From: Linnemannia elongata
Lineage: Eukaryota > Mortierellomycota > Mortierellomycetes > Mortierellales > Mortierellaceae
Length of the DNA: 64,000 nt
Direction of reading: 5' to 3'
NCBI GenBank assembly: GCA_036320915.1
Contig: JAXBDG010000020.1
Coordinates: 930,001 to 994,000, forward strand
The notes below the pieces were generated by a model. It was given only the letters and a program-made list of their open reading frames with translations, was not told the origin of the DNA and ran no database searches. Below are positions 32,108-42,618 of the stretch, one piece after another (positions within the stretch are counted from its first letter, which is position 1; each line of letters begins with the position of its first letter). The translations under genes were made by a program, and so were the position numbers.

Positions 32108-32833
32108 TCAATCAATAGTCTTGCTCACGACGCCAGTACCAACGGCTCCGCCACCCTCACGGATAGCAAAGTTGAGACCGACACCCATAGCGACTGGGTA
32201 CATCAAGGTCACTGTCATAAACACATCTTCTCCGGGAGGAACTATCTCTATGCCTTCTACAGTACCCGTTATGTCCGCAGTGCGGAAGTAAAACTGAGGA
32301 CGGTAGCCTTTAAAGAAAGGGGTTTGGCGACCACCCTCCTCCTTGAGGAGAACGTGCACTTGTGCTTCAAACTTGACATGTGCCTTGATAGAGCCTGGCT
32401 TCGCCAAGACTTGACCGCGACCAATATCTTCGCGCTTGATACCGCCCAAGAGAACACCGACGTTTTCTCCAGTACGACCTTCATTGACCACCTTGCGGAA
32501 TACCTCTACGCCTGTGCAAGTGGCCTTGACGGTCTCGTGTATCCCGACGATCTCAACTTCATCGCCGACCTGGATAGAACCCCGCTCTATACGACCTGTT
32601 GCCACGGGTCCACGGCCTGGAATCGAAAAGACGTCTTCAATAGGCATCAGGAACGCACTATCAGTTACAGTCTCGGGTGTTAGAGAGTGTGGGCCGGGAT
32701 TGGTATCTCGCAGCTCCAATGCGGTGCGCGTGCTGATATCCAGAACTGGGAGCTCTTCCGGCATAGAAGGATGTGCGAAGATGCATTGGTTCATAATGAC
32801 AAGAAGTAGGACTAAAGAGGTCGAAGGTCGCAT
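32108..32833 (-). CDS. EF-Tu domains II-III behind a signal peptide (no GTPase domain)
   Basis: The 241-residue protein starts at [20 protein letters not shown], a convincing secretion signal with likely cleavage after A20. About 40 polar residues follow, then from residue 61 a close match to bacterial/organellar elongation factor Tu. Domain II has [36 protein letters not shown] and GIKREDI. Domain III has [32 protein letters not shown] and FAIREGG, and ends VVSKTID. The ~200-residue GTP-binding domain with its GHVDHGKT and NKxD motifs is absent, so it cannot work in translation as EF-Tu does. The usual GGRTVGAG near the end reads GGGAVGTG. Origin could be the nuclear gene for mitochondrial EF-Tu or a bacterial gene, since Mortierellaceae host endobacteria. 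The function is unknown; cell-surface or secreted roles are speculation. Confidence 0.8.
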   Translation of the reverse strand: MRPSTSLVLLLVIMNQCIFAHPSMPEELPVLDISTRTALELRDTNPGPHSLTPETVTDSAFLMPIEDVFSIPGRGPVATGRIERGSIQVGDEVEIVGIHETVKATCTGVEVFRKVVNEGRTGENVGVLLGGIKREDIGRGQVLAKPGSIKAHVKFEAQVHVLLKEEGGRQTPFFKGYRPQFYFRTADITGTVEGIEIVPPGEDVFMTVTLMYPVAMGVGLNFAIREGGGAVGTGVVSKTID

Positions 32834-33079
32834 GGTTGGTTCAGGTAAGGTATATGAGTGAGAGAGAAGATACTCAAAGAATGAAGAACAGTGGGAATAA
32901 TGCATTGGTATTGGAGTTTTATGCCTGCTGCTTCAGCAAAAAAATAGAGATCAAAGATCAGGGGCAGTCACAATCAAGGACTGGTGTCCTTATGCCGACC
33001 AGATTTTGAGGCTCTCACGTCCGTGGAAGCCGATTTTTTTTTAAACCAAAAACCCTAAAAAAGAGCCTTCAGAATCACA

Positions 33080-33345
33080 CTAGCTGTGTGTGAAGACCAG
33101 GGGACAAAAAAAATCAATGGATGCAGGAAAAAAAAAATAAGAGAACCAGAAAGATCAAGAGATGCAGAAAAAAGAGAAACCAGAAAGATCAAGGGATACA
33201 GAATAAAGGTGAGGCCTGAAATACCAACGACATATCTTTCGACACGTTCCTATATATTCAAACGTTCAAACAAAAAAATGATAGCAACAACTGACCATTC
33301 AAAGAAAACCAAAAAAAAAAAAAAAAAAAAATCCGCTGTTTAAAA
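33080..33345. repeat. A-rich low-complexity and short tandem repeats
   Basis: AGAAACCAGAAAGATCAAG-type units repeat between 33130 and 33210, and a poly-A of about 20 bases lies at 33311-33331. No gene was seen. Confidence 0.5.
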
Positions 33346-33500
33346 TTCACAGCCCTGTTAAAGCAAAAAAAAAAAGTCTCTTATTCACACAGTCCCTGTA
33401 TTGGCAAAGACGACACACCCTGTGAAAACAAAAAATCTTCTTATTCCGACAGGGTGTGCAAATAACGTTTCACAGCCCTGTGCAAATATCAAATAACTTC
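33345..33500. repeat. CACACCCTGT-type degenerate repeats with a hairpin
   Basis: Words CACAGCCCTGT, CACAGTCCCTGT and CACACCCTGTG recur with A-rich spacers followed by TCTTATTC. CACACCCTGT (33414-33423) and its exact complement (33449-33458) can pair as a 10-bp stem. Confidence 0.5.
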
Positions 33501-33889
33501 ATCTAAAAAAAAAAGAATAAATAACCAATTCATATTACCTCCACCCAATGTAAGGCTCCATAATGCAAGCATACGATGTCCATTCTTTCCAGGGACCGAT
33601 ATTGTGTATCATCCTGCATTTTGACCGCTGCCACCACAGTCCCATAAACTCATATAGGAGCAACGAGAGTAACCGTAGGAACAGGGTAAGTCACAGGATC
33701 CGAGAGGGTAGTAAGAACCAAAGAGACAGTAGGGACCATAGGAACCGAAGCAGCAAGTTCTTCGTAATGCTCTGAAAGAATGAGTACCTCACTGAAGATG
33801 ATAACCCGTATGAATTGCATGAACTCACTTGAGAGTAATTGATGCATAAGATCAGATTAGTATTACAGTAATATATAATGATATTTTGC

Positions 33890-34060
33890 TTCGCCTTCCT
33901 ATACCTCCACCAGCCCCCACTACTGCGCCTCTACTTACCTCGCCTCCGACCCTTCTGTACACTAGTATAAATATCCCTCTCTTTTCTTAAGATGGGATCT
34001 TTTCTAGCCTCTTCCATTTTTCCCCTAGTCCTTTTGTGTTTCTCTTGGATCTCATTTGCT
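33890..34060 (+). promoter_or_regulatory. Promoter region of LRR copy 1, duplicated at 36626-36830
   Basis: TTCGCCTTCCTA, CTCCACCAGCCCCCACTACT, GCGCCTCTACTTAC and ACTAGTATA follow in the same order at 36630-36712 before copy 2, so the duplication includes upstream sequence. No classical TATA box was fixed. Confidence 0.55.
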
Positions 34061-34283
34061 TCCTTCTCTTGCTCATTCCCTCATTTACACACTTGCTCAG
34101 TTGCTATTGCAATTAATATCAGACATTCTTAATAGTTTCATCCATCAATTCCGCCCTGCACATCCTTTTCATTTCGTTCCTTCTTCCTTATATCTTTCTT
34201 TTCCACGTTCCTCCTTCGTTATCGCACCTTCTTGTAACCCTATCGTCACTATCCTCGTTACGTTTGTTACGTTATTCATCTTT

Positions 34284-35771
34284 ATGGTAGAGATATTTCG
34301 GACACATCCCCTCGATCTAAATGAGATTCGCTCAAGAATTGCAAGCAGTCTTAACCTTAAAGACCTTGCCTCCTGTGCGCGTGTGAGTCAGGATTGGAAC
34401 GACTCATTTACACCGCCACTCTACAAGTCTGTCGTATTGTCGAAACAGGATGCCAGCATGGAATCTGTCGAGAAAAATAAGCATATTATACAACACCTAG
34501 ACATTCGTCGTACTGCCTTGGAGAAACTATCGACTTCTGCACGAGCCAAATTTGTTTCTAGCGTCACAGTCAACTCGGCCTTAATCACCTTGGAGTTGAA
34601 GAGCAATTTGATCGGAGACTACGGAGCTCAGGCGCTGTCTGAGGCACTCACGGTCAACTCGACTCTGACCTCTTTGAACCTGTGGGGCAACTCGATTGGA
34701 GACAACGGAGCTCAGGCGCTGGCTGAAGCACTCAAGTCAAACTCGACTCTAATAGCCTTAAACCTGGAGCACAACTCGATTGGAGACCATGGAGCACAAC
34801 TGCAATCTGAAGCACTCATGGTCAACTCGACTCTGACCTCTTTAAACCTGTGGCGCAACTCGATTGGAGACAACGGAGCTCAGGCGCTGTCAGAAGCACT
34901 CAAGACCAACTCGACTATGACTACTTTGAACTTGGGACACAATTCGATTGAAGACGGTGGAGCACAATCGCTGTCTGAGGCACTCAAGACCAACTCGACT
35001 CTGACTACTTTGAACTTGGGGGGAAATGGCCGGATGGGATCCAGTGGAGCACAGGCGCTTTCAGATGTACTCAGGATCAACTCGACTCTGACTACTTTGA
35101 ACTTAGCAGGCAGTCCGATAGGAGACAATGGAGCAGAGGCATTGTCAAAAGTACTCCAGCTCAACTCGACTCTGTCCGACTTGGGCCTGTGGGGCACCTC
35201 AATTGGAGACAACGGAGCTCAGGCACTGTCAGAAGCACTCAAAACCAACTACACCCTTACCACGTTGAACTTGGGAGAGATCTGGATTGGGGATATTGGA
35301 GCTCAGGTACTTTCAGAGGCGCTCAAGATCAACTCGAGTCTGTCCACTTTGGACTTGAGTGGCAACGAAGTCGGAGATATCGGAGCTCAGGCACTGTCGG
35401 AGGCACTCAAAACCAATTCAACCCTTACCACTTTGCACTTGGGCTCGGGGTCTGAGCTCTATGAGTATATCACTATGATTGGAGATACAGGAGCGCAGGC
35501 ACTAGCAGAGGCACTCAAGACCAACTCAACTCTGACCACTTTGGCCTTGAAGGGGAATAAGATTGGAGATATTGGAGCTCAAGCAATGTCTGAAGCAATT
35601 AAGACCAACTCGACCATTACAACATTGCGTTTGTGTCTAAATTCGATCGGAGACATTGGAATACAGGCACTAGCTGAAGCACGCAAGACCAACTCAACTC
35701 TGACTACATTTCACTGCAGAGGAACGTTGACTTCACGGAATATTCTTATAAGAATGGCCATCAACCAATAA
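34284..35771 (+). CDS. F-box + ribonuclease-inhibitor-type LRR protein, copy 1
   Basis: The 495-residue protein starts at ATG 34284 (MVEIFRTHPLDL). This start was chosen because the F-box begins at once and the open frame upstream is T/C-rich leader. Residues ~8-50 are an F-box (PLDLNEIRSRIASSLNLKDL, then VSQDWNDSFTPPLYKSV). About 14 LRRs of 28 residues follow, of the type NSTLTTLNLxGNxIGDxGAQALSEALK, the ribonuclease-inhibitor (NLRC3-like) class. Repeat 6 carries a GRMGSS variant and repeat 11 an eight-residue insertion. It is one of a tandem pair with the gene at 37052, which shares the same repeat order. It is probably a protein-binding adaptor; the partner is unknown. Confidence 0.82.
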   Translation: MVEIFRTHPLDLNEIRSRIASSLNLKDLASCARVSQDWNDSFTPPLYKSVVLSKQDASMESVEKNKHIIQHLDIRRTALEKLSTSARAKFVSSVTVNSALITLELKSNLIGDYGAQALSEALTVNSTLTSLNLWGNSIGDNGAQALAEALKSNSTLIALNLEHNSIGDHGAQLQSEALMVNSTLTSLNLWRNSIGDNGAQALSEALKTNSTMTTLNLGHNSIEDGGAQSLSEALKTNSTLTTLNLGGNGRMGSSGAQALSDVLRINSTLTTLNLAGSPIGDNGAEALSKVLQLNSTLSDLGLWGTSIGDNGAQALSEALKTNYTLTTLNLGEIWIGDIGAQVLSEALKINSSLSTLDLSGNEVGDIGAQALSEALKTNSTLTTLHLGSGSELYEYITMIGDTGAQALAEALKTNSTLTTLALKGNKIGDIGAQAMSEAIKTNSTITTLRLCLNSIGDIGIQALAEARKTNSTLTTFHCRGTLTSRNILIRMAINQ

Positions 35772-36625
35772 AATCCTACCTTTTTCGAAGCAACATCTAG
35801 ATTCGTTCTTTTAGCAGTTCCTTCTAAGTAAAGTGCCTGCTAATAATGGCCTTCTCGGCCTCTCATCTCTTAGTACAGTTGAAAGCAAAGATAAAACACG
35901 CGTTTTACAATGCGGCTTTGTCGATCGTAAGAAAATGTTGAACCATTTGGACCAGATGATCCGTATAGGATCGTGGAAAGCCAATTCAGGGAGTGCCTAA
36001 AAATCAAAAAAGCGCAGTTTCATTACCACCACAAAAGAGATCTGAAAAATGTTTTTTTCCTTACAGTCTCTTAAGAAAGATTTAGAAAATAATCTCACGA
36101 ATCGCCTGATGCCGTTTTATCAGATATGTGCATTTTGTTAACGATTAGTAACCATTGCAAGACAGCGAGGTCTTGTGCAATCTTACAAAGATTACCACTC
36201 TTGAGCACTGAACAGCCAAATGGTTTCTTTTTCTTCGAATTCTTTAAGAAAGTGATATGTTGCTCATTCGAACAAATCTGGAGAATAATAGGCTTAATCT
36301 CTGTAGATCATTGCAACAAGGCTCCTCTACTGCTTACAATACTCCGTTAAATTAACGTCGTCTGCAAGGATTTTTATCTCTTCCTATATTTAAATTAACA
36401 CTAGCGGGCGCCAAACAAAGCCTTTCTGCCTTGCCTGCCGACCCTGCGCAATATGATTCAGGACCCGAGGGTTTATTCTTATTCAACTAAAGTTCAGAAA
36501 AGGCAGTAATCGTCGCGCTCTAGCACGAGTTCTGACTTAAAAGCGTTCAGCCAAAGCCCAACGAATACCAAATTATCCGAACGAACGGTCACGTTCAAGT
36601 AGCGTTACAGTTATATAGAATGTTC
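35772..36625. other. Spacer between the tandem LRR genes
   Basis: A/T-rich, with no gene seen. The duplicated promoter of copy 2 begins at about 36626. Confidence 0.4.
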
Positions 36626-37051
36626 TTCTGCTTCGCCTTCCTACTCCTCCACCAGCCCCCACTACTGCGCCTCTACTTACTTCGCCTCCGACCCCTCTGT
36701 GCACTAGTATAGATGCCCCTCGCTTCTTTTGTACCATAAACAGGGTCTTTCTAGCCTCTTCCACTTTTCCCTTAGTCCTTTTGTCTTTCTTCTGTCCCTC
36801 ATTTGCTTTCTCCTCTTACTTTTCCCCTCATTTACACACCTGCTAGGCTGTTATTACAATTAATAGCTGTAATAGCTGTCATTCTCACTATTTTTATCCA
36901 TTAATACTGCCTTGCTCATCCTTTTCATTTTCGTTCCTTCTTCCTTATCTCTTTCTTTCCCTCAACCCTCCTTTGTTATCACACTTTCTTATAACCCCAT
37001 CATCATCATCCTGTTACCATCCCCGCCACACTTTTCACGCTTTTCGTCTTT

Positions 37052-38557
37052 ATGGCTAAGATTTTTCGGATACATCCCCTCGATCTACACGAGATTCGCT
37101 CAAGAATTGCCAGCAGTCTTGGCCTTAAAGACCTTGCGTCCTGTGCACGTGTGAGTCAGGATTGGAACGACTCATTTACACCACCACTCTACAAGTCAGT
37201 CGTATTGTCAAAAAATGGGCTCAGCATGGAATCTGCCGAGAGAAACAAGCATCTTATACAACGTCTGGACATTCGCCACCCTGCCTTGGAGAAACTATCG
37301 TCTTCTGCGCGAGACAAATTAGTTTCTAGCGTCTTAGTTAACTCGGCCCTCACCACTTTGGAGTTGAGGGACAACTTGATTGGAGACCACGAAGCTCAGG
37401 CGCTGTCTGAGGCACTCACGGTCAACTCGACTCTGACCTCTTTGAACCTGTGGGGCAACTCGATTGGAGACGATGGAGCACGGTTGCTGTCTGAGGCACT
37501 CAAGGCCAACGCGACTCTGACCAATTTGCACTTGGGAAGAAATTTAATCGGGGACGATGGAGTTCAGGCGCTGACTGAGGCACTCAAGTCAAACTCGACT
37601 CTAATAGCCTTAAACCTGGAGCAAAACTGGATCGATGAGAATGGAGCTCATGCGCTGTCTGAAACACTCAAGATCAACACGACTTTGACTACTTTGAACC
37701 TGTGGGGCAACTCGACTGGAGACGATGGAGCACAGTCGCTGTCAGAAGCACTCAAGACCAACACGACTCTAACCGCTTTGTACTTGGGGGGAACTGGCCG
37801 GATGGGATCCAGTGGAGCACAGGCGCTGTCAGATGTACTCAGGACCAATTCGAGTCTTACCGTTTTGTGCTTAGCAGACAGCTCGATAGGAGACAGCGGA
37901 GCTAAGGCGTTGTCAAAAGCACTCGAGCTCAACTCTACTCTGTCCACTTTGGACTTGTGGGGCACCCCAATTGGAGACAATGGAGTTCAGGCGCTGTCAG
38001 AGGCACTCAAGACCAACTCCACCCTTACCACGTTGAACTTGGGAGAGATCTGGATTAGAGATATAGGAACTCAGGCACTTTCAGAGGCACTCAGAATCAA
38101 CTCGAGTCTTACCTCTTTGGACTTGAGTGGCAACGCAGTCGGAGATATTGGAACTCAGGCACTGTCGGAGGCACTCAAAACCAATTCAACCCTTACCACC
38201 TTGCACTTGGGCTCGGAGTCTGAGCTCTATCAGTATATCAGTTTGATTGGAGATACAGGAGCGCAAGCACTAGCAGAGGCACTTAAGACCAACTCAACTC
38301 TCACCACTTTGACCTTAAGGGGGGATAAGATTGGAGATATTGGAGCTCAAGCAATGTCCGAAGCAATTAAGACCAACTCGAGCATTACGACATTGCGTTT
38401 GTGTTTAAATTCGATCGGAGACATTGGAATACAGGCACTAGCTGAAGCACGCAAGACCAACTCAACTCTGACTACATTTCACTGCGGAGGAACGTTGACT
38501 TCACGAAATATTCGTAATGTGCCTTTCGACCAAATAAGTAAAGCAATTAACCACTAA
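37052..38557 (+). CDS. F-box + ribonuclease-inhibitor-type LRR protein, copy 2
   Basis: The 501-residue protein is a close tandem paralogue of the gene at 34284, with the same F-box (PLDLHEIRSRIASSLGLKDL) and the same order of about 14 LRRs. The unusual GRMGSS repeat 6 and the long repeat 11 (SESELYQYISLIGD) are present. Differences concentrate in repeats 3-7, on the variable positions of each repeat (for example NLGHNSIEDG versus NLWGNSTGDD), whereas repeats 9-13 are nearly the same. It ends six residues later than copy 1 (DQISKAINH). The duplicated block includes the promoter. The role is as for copy 1. Confidence 0.82.
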   Translation: MAKIFRIHPLDLHEIRSRIASSLGLKDLASCARVSQDWNDSFTPPLYKSVVLSKNGLSMESAERNKHLIQRLDIRHPALEKLSSSARDKLVSSVLVNSALTTLELRDNLIGDHEAQALSEALTVNSTLTSLNLWGNSIGDDGARLLSEALKANATLTNLHLGRNLIGDDGVQALTEALKSNSTLIALNLEQNWIDENGAHALSETLKINTTLTTLNLWGNSTGDDGAQSLSEALKTNTTLTALYLGGTGRMGSSGAQALSDVLRTNSSLTVLCLADSSIGDSGAKALSKALELNSTLSTLDLWGTPIGDNGVQALSEALKTNSTLTTLNLGEIWIRDIGTQALSEALRINSSLTSLDLSGNAVGDIGTQALSEALKTNSTLTTLHLGSESELYQYISLIGDTGAQALAEALKTNSTLTTLTLRGDKIGDIGAQAMSEAIKTNSSITTLRLCLNSIGDIGIQALAEARKTNSTLTTFHCGGTLTSRNIRNVPFDQISKAINH

Positions 38558-39378
38558 CGCAGTTGTGAGTGGGGTTTGCATAGTTGTGGAAGATAAATGT
38601 TGTCGTGAATGGCTGGTTAGTCAGGGTTAAAATGATAATGTCCACCTAAATTTGGTCGCGCAATTACGAGACCCCAGGTCGTAACTGTTGCTCTTAAAAC
38701 TGTTAACTCTTTTTAAATAGAGTGGAGATGCAAGTATCATGGAGACATGGGTTTGAGCGCGTTTGCGCCAATGACTCCAATCCATACATACATTGCACAA
38801 CTTTTTCTACAACCTTGTCATGTCGCAACCTTTACCAGAACAAATACAAACCTGTACCCTGTCAGCAACCAACTTTTGGACTCCTCTCTAAAACCAACGT
38901 CATCAGCACTGTATTCACTCTACAAAAGATCGAAAAGGCGCTGAGAGATCATTGTCATTACTCGAATTTCTTGCGAAGGTCAATTCGACACATTACTGAT
39001 TAGCGACGGCACCGAGCATGTAATCATGCCCTCAAAGCAAGGGCATAAATAAAAACTGCTTCGCTTTTTTTCTCCCTTCCTTTGTAAACATGTTATTGAT
39101 GGCTCAACCACAGTGCAATTCCCGTCTTTCTTCTCCTTTTCGCATATGGCAAAGCACCTTGTTAACATTTCATTGGCATAAGCAATCACCCTCCTCAGGG
39201 AAAGGACGAGATGTCATGTGGTACGTGCGTGCATTTGCCATATTACTAACTGATGGTCAGAAACAAGTGCCTTTCTCCTTTCGCTCTTTCTATCTCGCTT
39301 TCATTCTTCACTCCACCACAATTACAACAACAAATACAAAAGCAAACGATAGCGATAACAACGGCAACAACAACAAAA
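38558..39378. other. Intergenic, no gene supported
   Basis: Several short frames (for example 38722-39003) lack any recognisable motif. The last ~150 bp is the C/T- then A/C-rich leader of the next F-box gene. Confidence 0.35.
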
Positions 39379-40988
39379 ATGTCGCAGCACAACTCCTCCT
39401 TCATCAACCCATCCCCTACTACCATCGCCATCACCCTCCCAGAACTCGCAGAGTCCATCCGCCACTACCTCGACCAATCAGACTTGTACGCCTGTGTCCG
39501 AGTCAACCGCGCTTGGAACGAAGTATTCATCCCCCTCTTGTGGTACGCCATCGACACCCATACTCTGACCTGGTGCAAGATCATCAACGACGACGCCCTA
39601 GGGAAGAAAAGATCACGAGACGACACCGAGCGGTGGGTTATGGCGATTCTTGCAAAGTATGGGCATCATATCCGGCATTTAGACGTCCACTGGGATGTGG
39701 TCCTGGAAGCGGCGGTGTTGAGTGACAGTGGGTGTAAATGTTTGATCTCGTTGGCTGTCGATACCGTGTGGCATAACCATCGCACTTCATCGACTGTGCT
39801 GGCTGGACTTAAGGGTGGCCCTAATCTTGAAGTCGCTGAAGGATTTGATGTTGTTACAAAAAGATGTGGTGGCTAGGCAGTGGCGGCGAGGCTTTAGATT
39901 AGCAGTCATTCCTAGCAGACTAGTATTAGTAGTGCGCCGAGCTCTTTCGTCTGCTCCTTGTCCTTTTACACAAGAGCAGAATTGACAAGAGTCTCGTTGG
40001 CGCCCTGCAGGTACTTAACCCTTCCCCCATCAATATTATTAATACAAGGTCCTTTTACACAAGAGCAGAATTGACAAGAGTCTCGTTGGCGCCCTGCAGT
40101 CGTGTATTATTTTAGGATCCCACTATTACTACGCTACCACAACCCCTCCATCCCCCCCGTACCAATTGAGGACTTAACAGCGGTCCTATCACTCTGGCCA
40201 GGACCTCTCCCCTGAGTAACAATGTCTTCGATGAGGTTCACCCTCCGGTTACCTGGTCGACTGTCAAATGGAAAGCGTTCATGGATATTTACGAGTACAA
40301 GGAGCAGGCGAGACTTCAACGGGATATCGAACAACTCTTCAGTCTCATCCGACAGAACCCGGGACTCGTCCGGATCACCTTCCCTGGAATCAAAGTTCTA
40401 CCTACAGGTCTGCTCCTTGAGACGCTTGGGGGGCTAAGGAATTTGAGGGAATTGGATCTGGAATGGATAGCGTTGGATGTCAAAGTTGTTCTGGATGCTG
40501 TGCCCGGCTTGGAGAAGCTGCGAGGTTATGCTCTGACGGGGTTTACTTCTCTGCAGCGGAGTTATGGAGCCCTGCGGATTTTAAGTTATCGACGTGATAT
40601 CGAATTCCTTAGCCTGCTTGTGCTGTTGAAGCACCTGCCAGGGCTGGAGGAGCTGTGGTTATGGCAAATTATCTCGAACATTCCCTCATCGTCGTACACC
40701 ATTCTGAACGCCGCTGTAGCTGCAAAAGAGCAGTTCCCACAGGTGCGGGTGTTACGTCTAGAAGGACCATTGACAACACAGGGCGATGCGTTGATTGCCT
40801 TGCTGGTAGGGCTATTCCCGGGGCTGTCTCGGCTCTGGATTCCGGTAGTGCGGGAGGAGGTCATGAAGGCGTTAGAGGAGAAGTGTTGTTGGTTGAAAGA
40901 GATTCATTGTGGTGAGCGGACGATCAAGGCCTGGGGGGCTGTCTTGCAAAGGAGGAGGCAGCGCGAGGAAAGTTACTTTAATGGATGA
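39379..40988 (+). pseudogene. F-box/LRR gene split by ~300 bp of foreign sequence
   Basis: The 5' half (39379-39876) has an F-box (IAITLPELAESIRHYLDQSD, then VNRAWNEVFIPLLWYAIDTH) and the HIRHLDVHWDVVLEAA block. The 3' half, open from ~40170 to 40988, resumes with ERQ-type QLFSLIRQNPGLVRITFPG and LKHLPGLEELWLW, and ends in the usual basic tail. Lined up with the gene at 41319, these halves are nearly contiguous. The sequence between them has stops in the relevant frames and contains a 50-bp direct repeat. No convincing GT-AG pair restoring the frame was found, so this is probably a disrupted gene, although an unusual intron remains possible. Confidence 0.55.
39961..40099 (+). repeat. Two 50-bp direct repeats inside the split F-box gene
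   Basis: TCCTTTTACACAAGAGCAGA and the following 30 bp to GGCGCCCTGCAG occur identically at 39961-40010 and 40050-40099. A 39-bp spacer separates them. Confidence 0.8.
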
Positions 40989-41175
40989 TTGGATGCATAA
41001 AAATACTATTTTGATTTCTTCTGTTCTTTGCAGTCGGTGAGGAGAGAGTGAGACCGGGAGGGCGAAGGAGAGAATGTTGTGCATGGAAATGGGTATCTCG
41101 TGAGCCTTTTTTTTGTAGAATGCAAGAAAAAAAACAACAGGGGGTGGGTGGTGATTTTCAGAGAGCGCAGATCAA

Positions 41176-41176
41176 T

Positions 41177-41212
<36 letters not shown>

Positions 41213-41217
41213 AGAGA
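41176..41217. repeat. Poly-A tract
   Basis: About 30 uninterrupted A followed by GAGAGAGACAG, in the leader region of the next F-box gene. Confidence 0.8.
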
Positions 41218-41318
41218 CAGATTGTGGGATTGATTTTGTTTTTGTTTTTATTCATTAGCTCCATCTTTTTTTTCTTTTCCTTTTTATCCTCAGCTTCCTC
41301 TGTCAACCATCATTTACC

Positions 41319-42617
41319 ATGACCGACCTTTATCCTGCCCCTCTTCCTCCCCCCACACCCGCCAGCACCTCCGCCATCAACATCCTCATCTCCCTACCAG
41401 AACTCATTCAACTCATCGCAGAATATTTCGAACGTCCCGATATCTGCTCATGCATACTCGTCAGCCGCCACTGGAACCAGTGCTTCAATCCTTTGCTCTG
41501 GAACACAGTCGACACCCTTTCCAAGCCCTGGCGGGAGCTTTTCCGTCGTCATGACTGTAAATATGATCCGCCAAGAGACAAAATCGCGGCATGGATTCGG
41601 GAAACCATTGCCAGACATGGACATCATATCCAGCACTTGACGGCGACTTGGAATATCGTCCTCGAGGCCGTGGCCGCCAATAGTGCCTGCACCAATTTGA
41701 CGTCGTTGGTTGTTGGGTCCGTCATGTATCATCGTAAGGTGACGCCTTTGGAACTGGAGACCGTCACTGCCGCACTGCCCCACCCTCCGTTAACGGTCTT
41801 GTACGCGACAGATCAAACTGCAACCCCTCTTGTCCAATGGCTGCACCTCCCATGGGTCTCCAATCGGAGGATTTATAGGCCCGGTGTCGTCAATGAGGAT
41901 CTGAGGCGCAAAATCACAGTTGAACGGTTCTGGTCACTCGTTCAACAAAACCCAGGTCTCGTCCGTTTGAGGTTCCCATACCTCGGAGCCATGAACGACC
42001 TGTCGAAAGATTATATTCTTGAACGACTGTTAGCGTTGAAGGAGTTACGGGATCTGGATCTGGAGCTGACGCTGTTGGACGCCAGGACTATGTTGCGATT
42101 GTTTCCAAAGTTGGAGCGGTTGAAGATTTATAATCTGGATGGGCTGTTGATGTTGTCGGCGCAGGAGCATTATAGTAATCTCCGGCACCTGGGTCTGCGG
42201 ACGTATGTTTTATTCACTCATGTTCTCAAGGTCCTCAATCACCTTCCAGGACTAGAAGAACTTTGGATCAAGGGCGTAGCAGTCGAGCCACTCGTACTCC
42301 TGCGCACAACAATGGCATCCATCCCCATTACACTCCCTCCTAACGGAACCTCAACACGTGGGAACGAGGTAGTGATATGCCCACCAGTGATAAAGTCCTT
42401 CACCATCGACGAGACCCTTCCCCGGGACGACGAAAGCATTGCTTTACTTGTGAGGCGGTTCCCTCGTCTGGTCCAGATTCGGGCAGGTGTGAGTCGAGCG
42501 ACGAAGAAGGCGCTTTGGGAGCATTGCTATTATTTGGAGGAGATGCATGGAGTTAAGGGAGGTGCTGAGGCTTGGAAGCGACGGAGGGTTGAGGATGAGC
42601 GGAAGAGGTGTAAATAA
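41319..42617 (+). CDS. F-box/LRR protein, type 2 paralogue
   Basis: The 432-residue protein has a proline-rich start (PAPLPPPTPAS) and an F-box at ~22-72 (LISLPELIQLIAEYFERPDI, then VSRHWNQCFNPLLWNTVDTL). The block HHIQHLTATWNIVLEAVAAN follows, then irregular LRRs (ERFWSLVQQNPGLVRLRFPY, LKELRDLDLELTLLDARTML). It ends in a basic tail (AWKRRRVEDERKR). It is related to the genes at 20110 and 39379. The stop codon TAA is embedded in AATAAA (42613-42618), so the poly-A signal may coincide with the end of the coding region. The role is inferred to be an SCF substrate receptor. Confidence 0.8.
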   Translation: MTDLYPAPLPPPTPASTSAINILISLPELIQLIAEYFERPDICSCILVSRHWNQCFNPLLWNTVDTLSKPWRELFRRHDCKYDPPRDKIAAWIRETIARHGHHIQHLTATWNIVLEAVAANSACTNLTSLVVGSVMYHRKVTPLELETVTAALPHPPLTVLYATDQTATPLVQWLHLPWVSNRRIYRPGVVNEDLRRKITVERFWSLVQQNPGLVRLRFPYLGAMNDLSKDYILERLLALKELRDLDLELTLLDARTMLRLFPKLERLKIYNLDGLLMLSAQEHYSNLRHLGLRTYVLFTHVLKVLNHLPGLEELWIKGVAVEPLVLLRTTMASIPITLPPNGTSTRGNEVVICPPVIKSFTIDETLPRDDESIALLVRRFPRLVQIRAGVSRATKKALWEHCYYLEEMHGVKGGAEAWKRRRVEDERKRCK

Positions 42618-42618
42618 A
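42613..42618 (+). terminator. AATAAA overlapping the stop codon
   Basis: The stop TAA is at 42615-42617. Confidence 0.35.

Noticed and set aside
39990..40022. TTGGCGCCCTGCAG as a retroviral-type primer-binding site
   Set aside because: It begins like a TGGCGCC primer site, but no LTR, polypurine tract or gag/pol sequence is nearby and it occurs twice within a short direct repeat.
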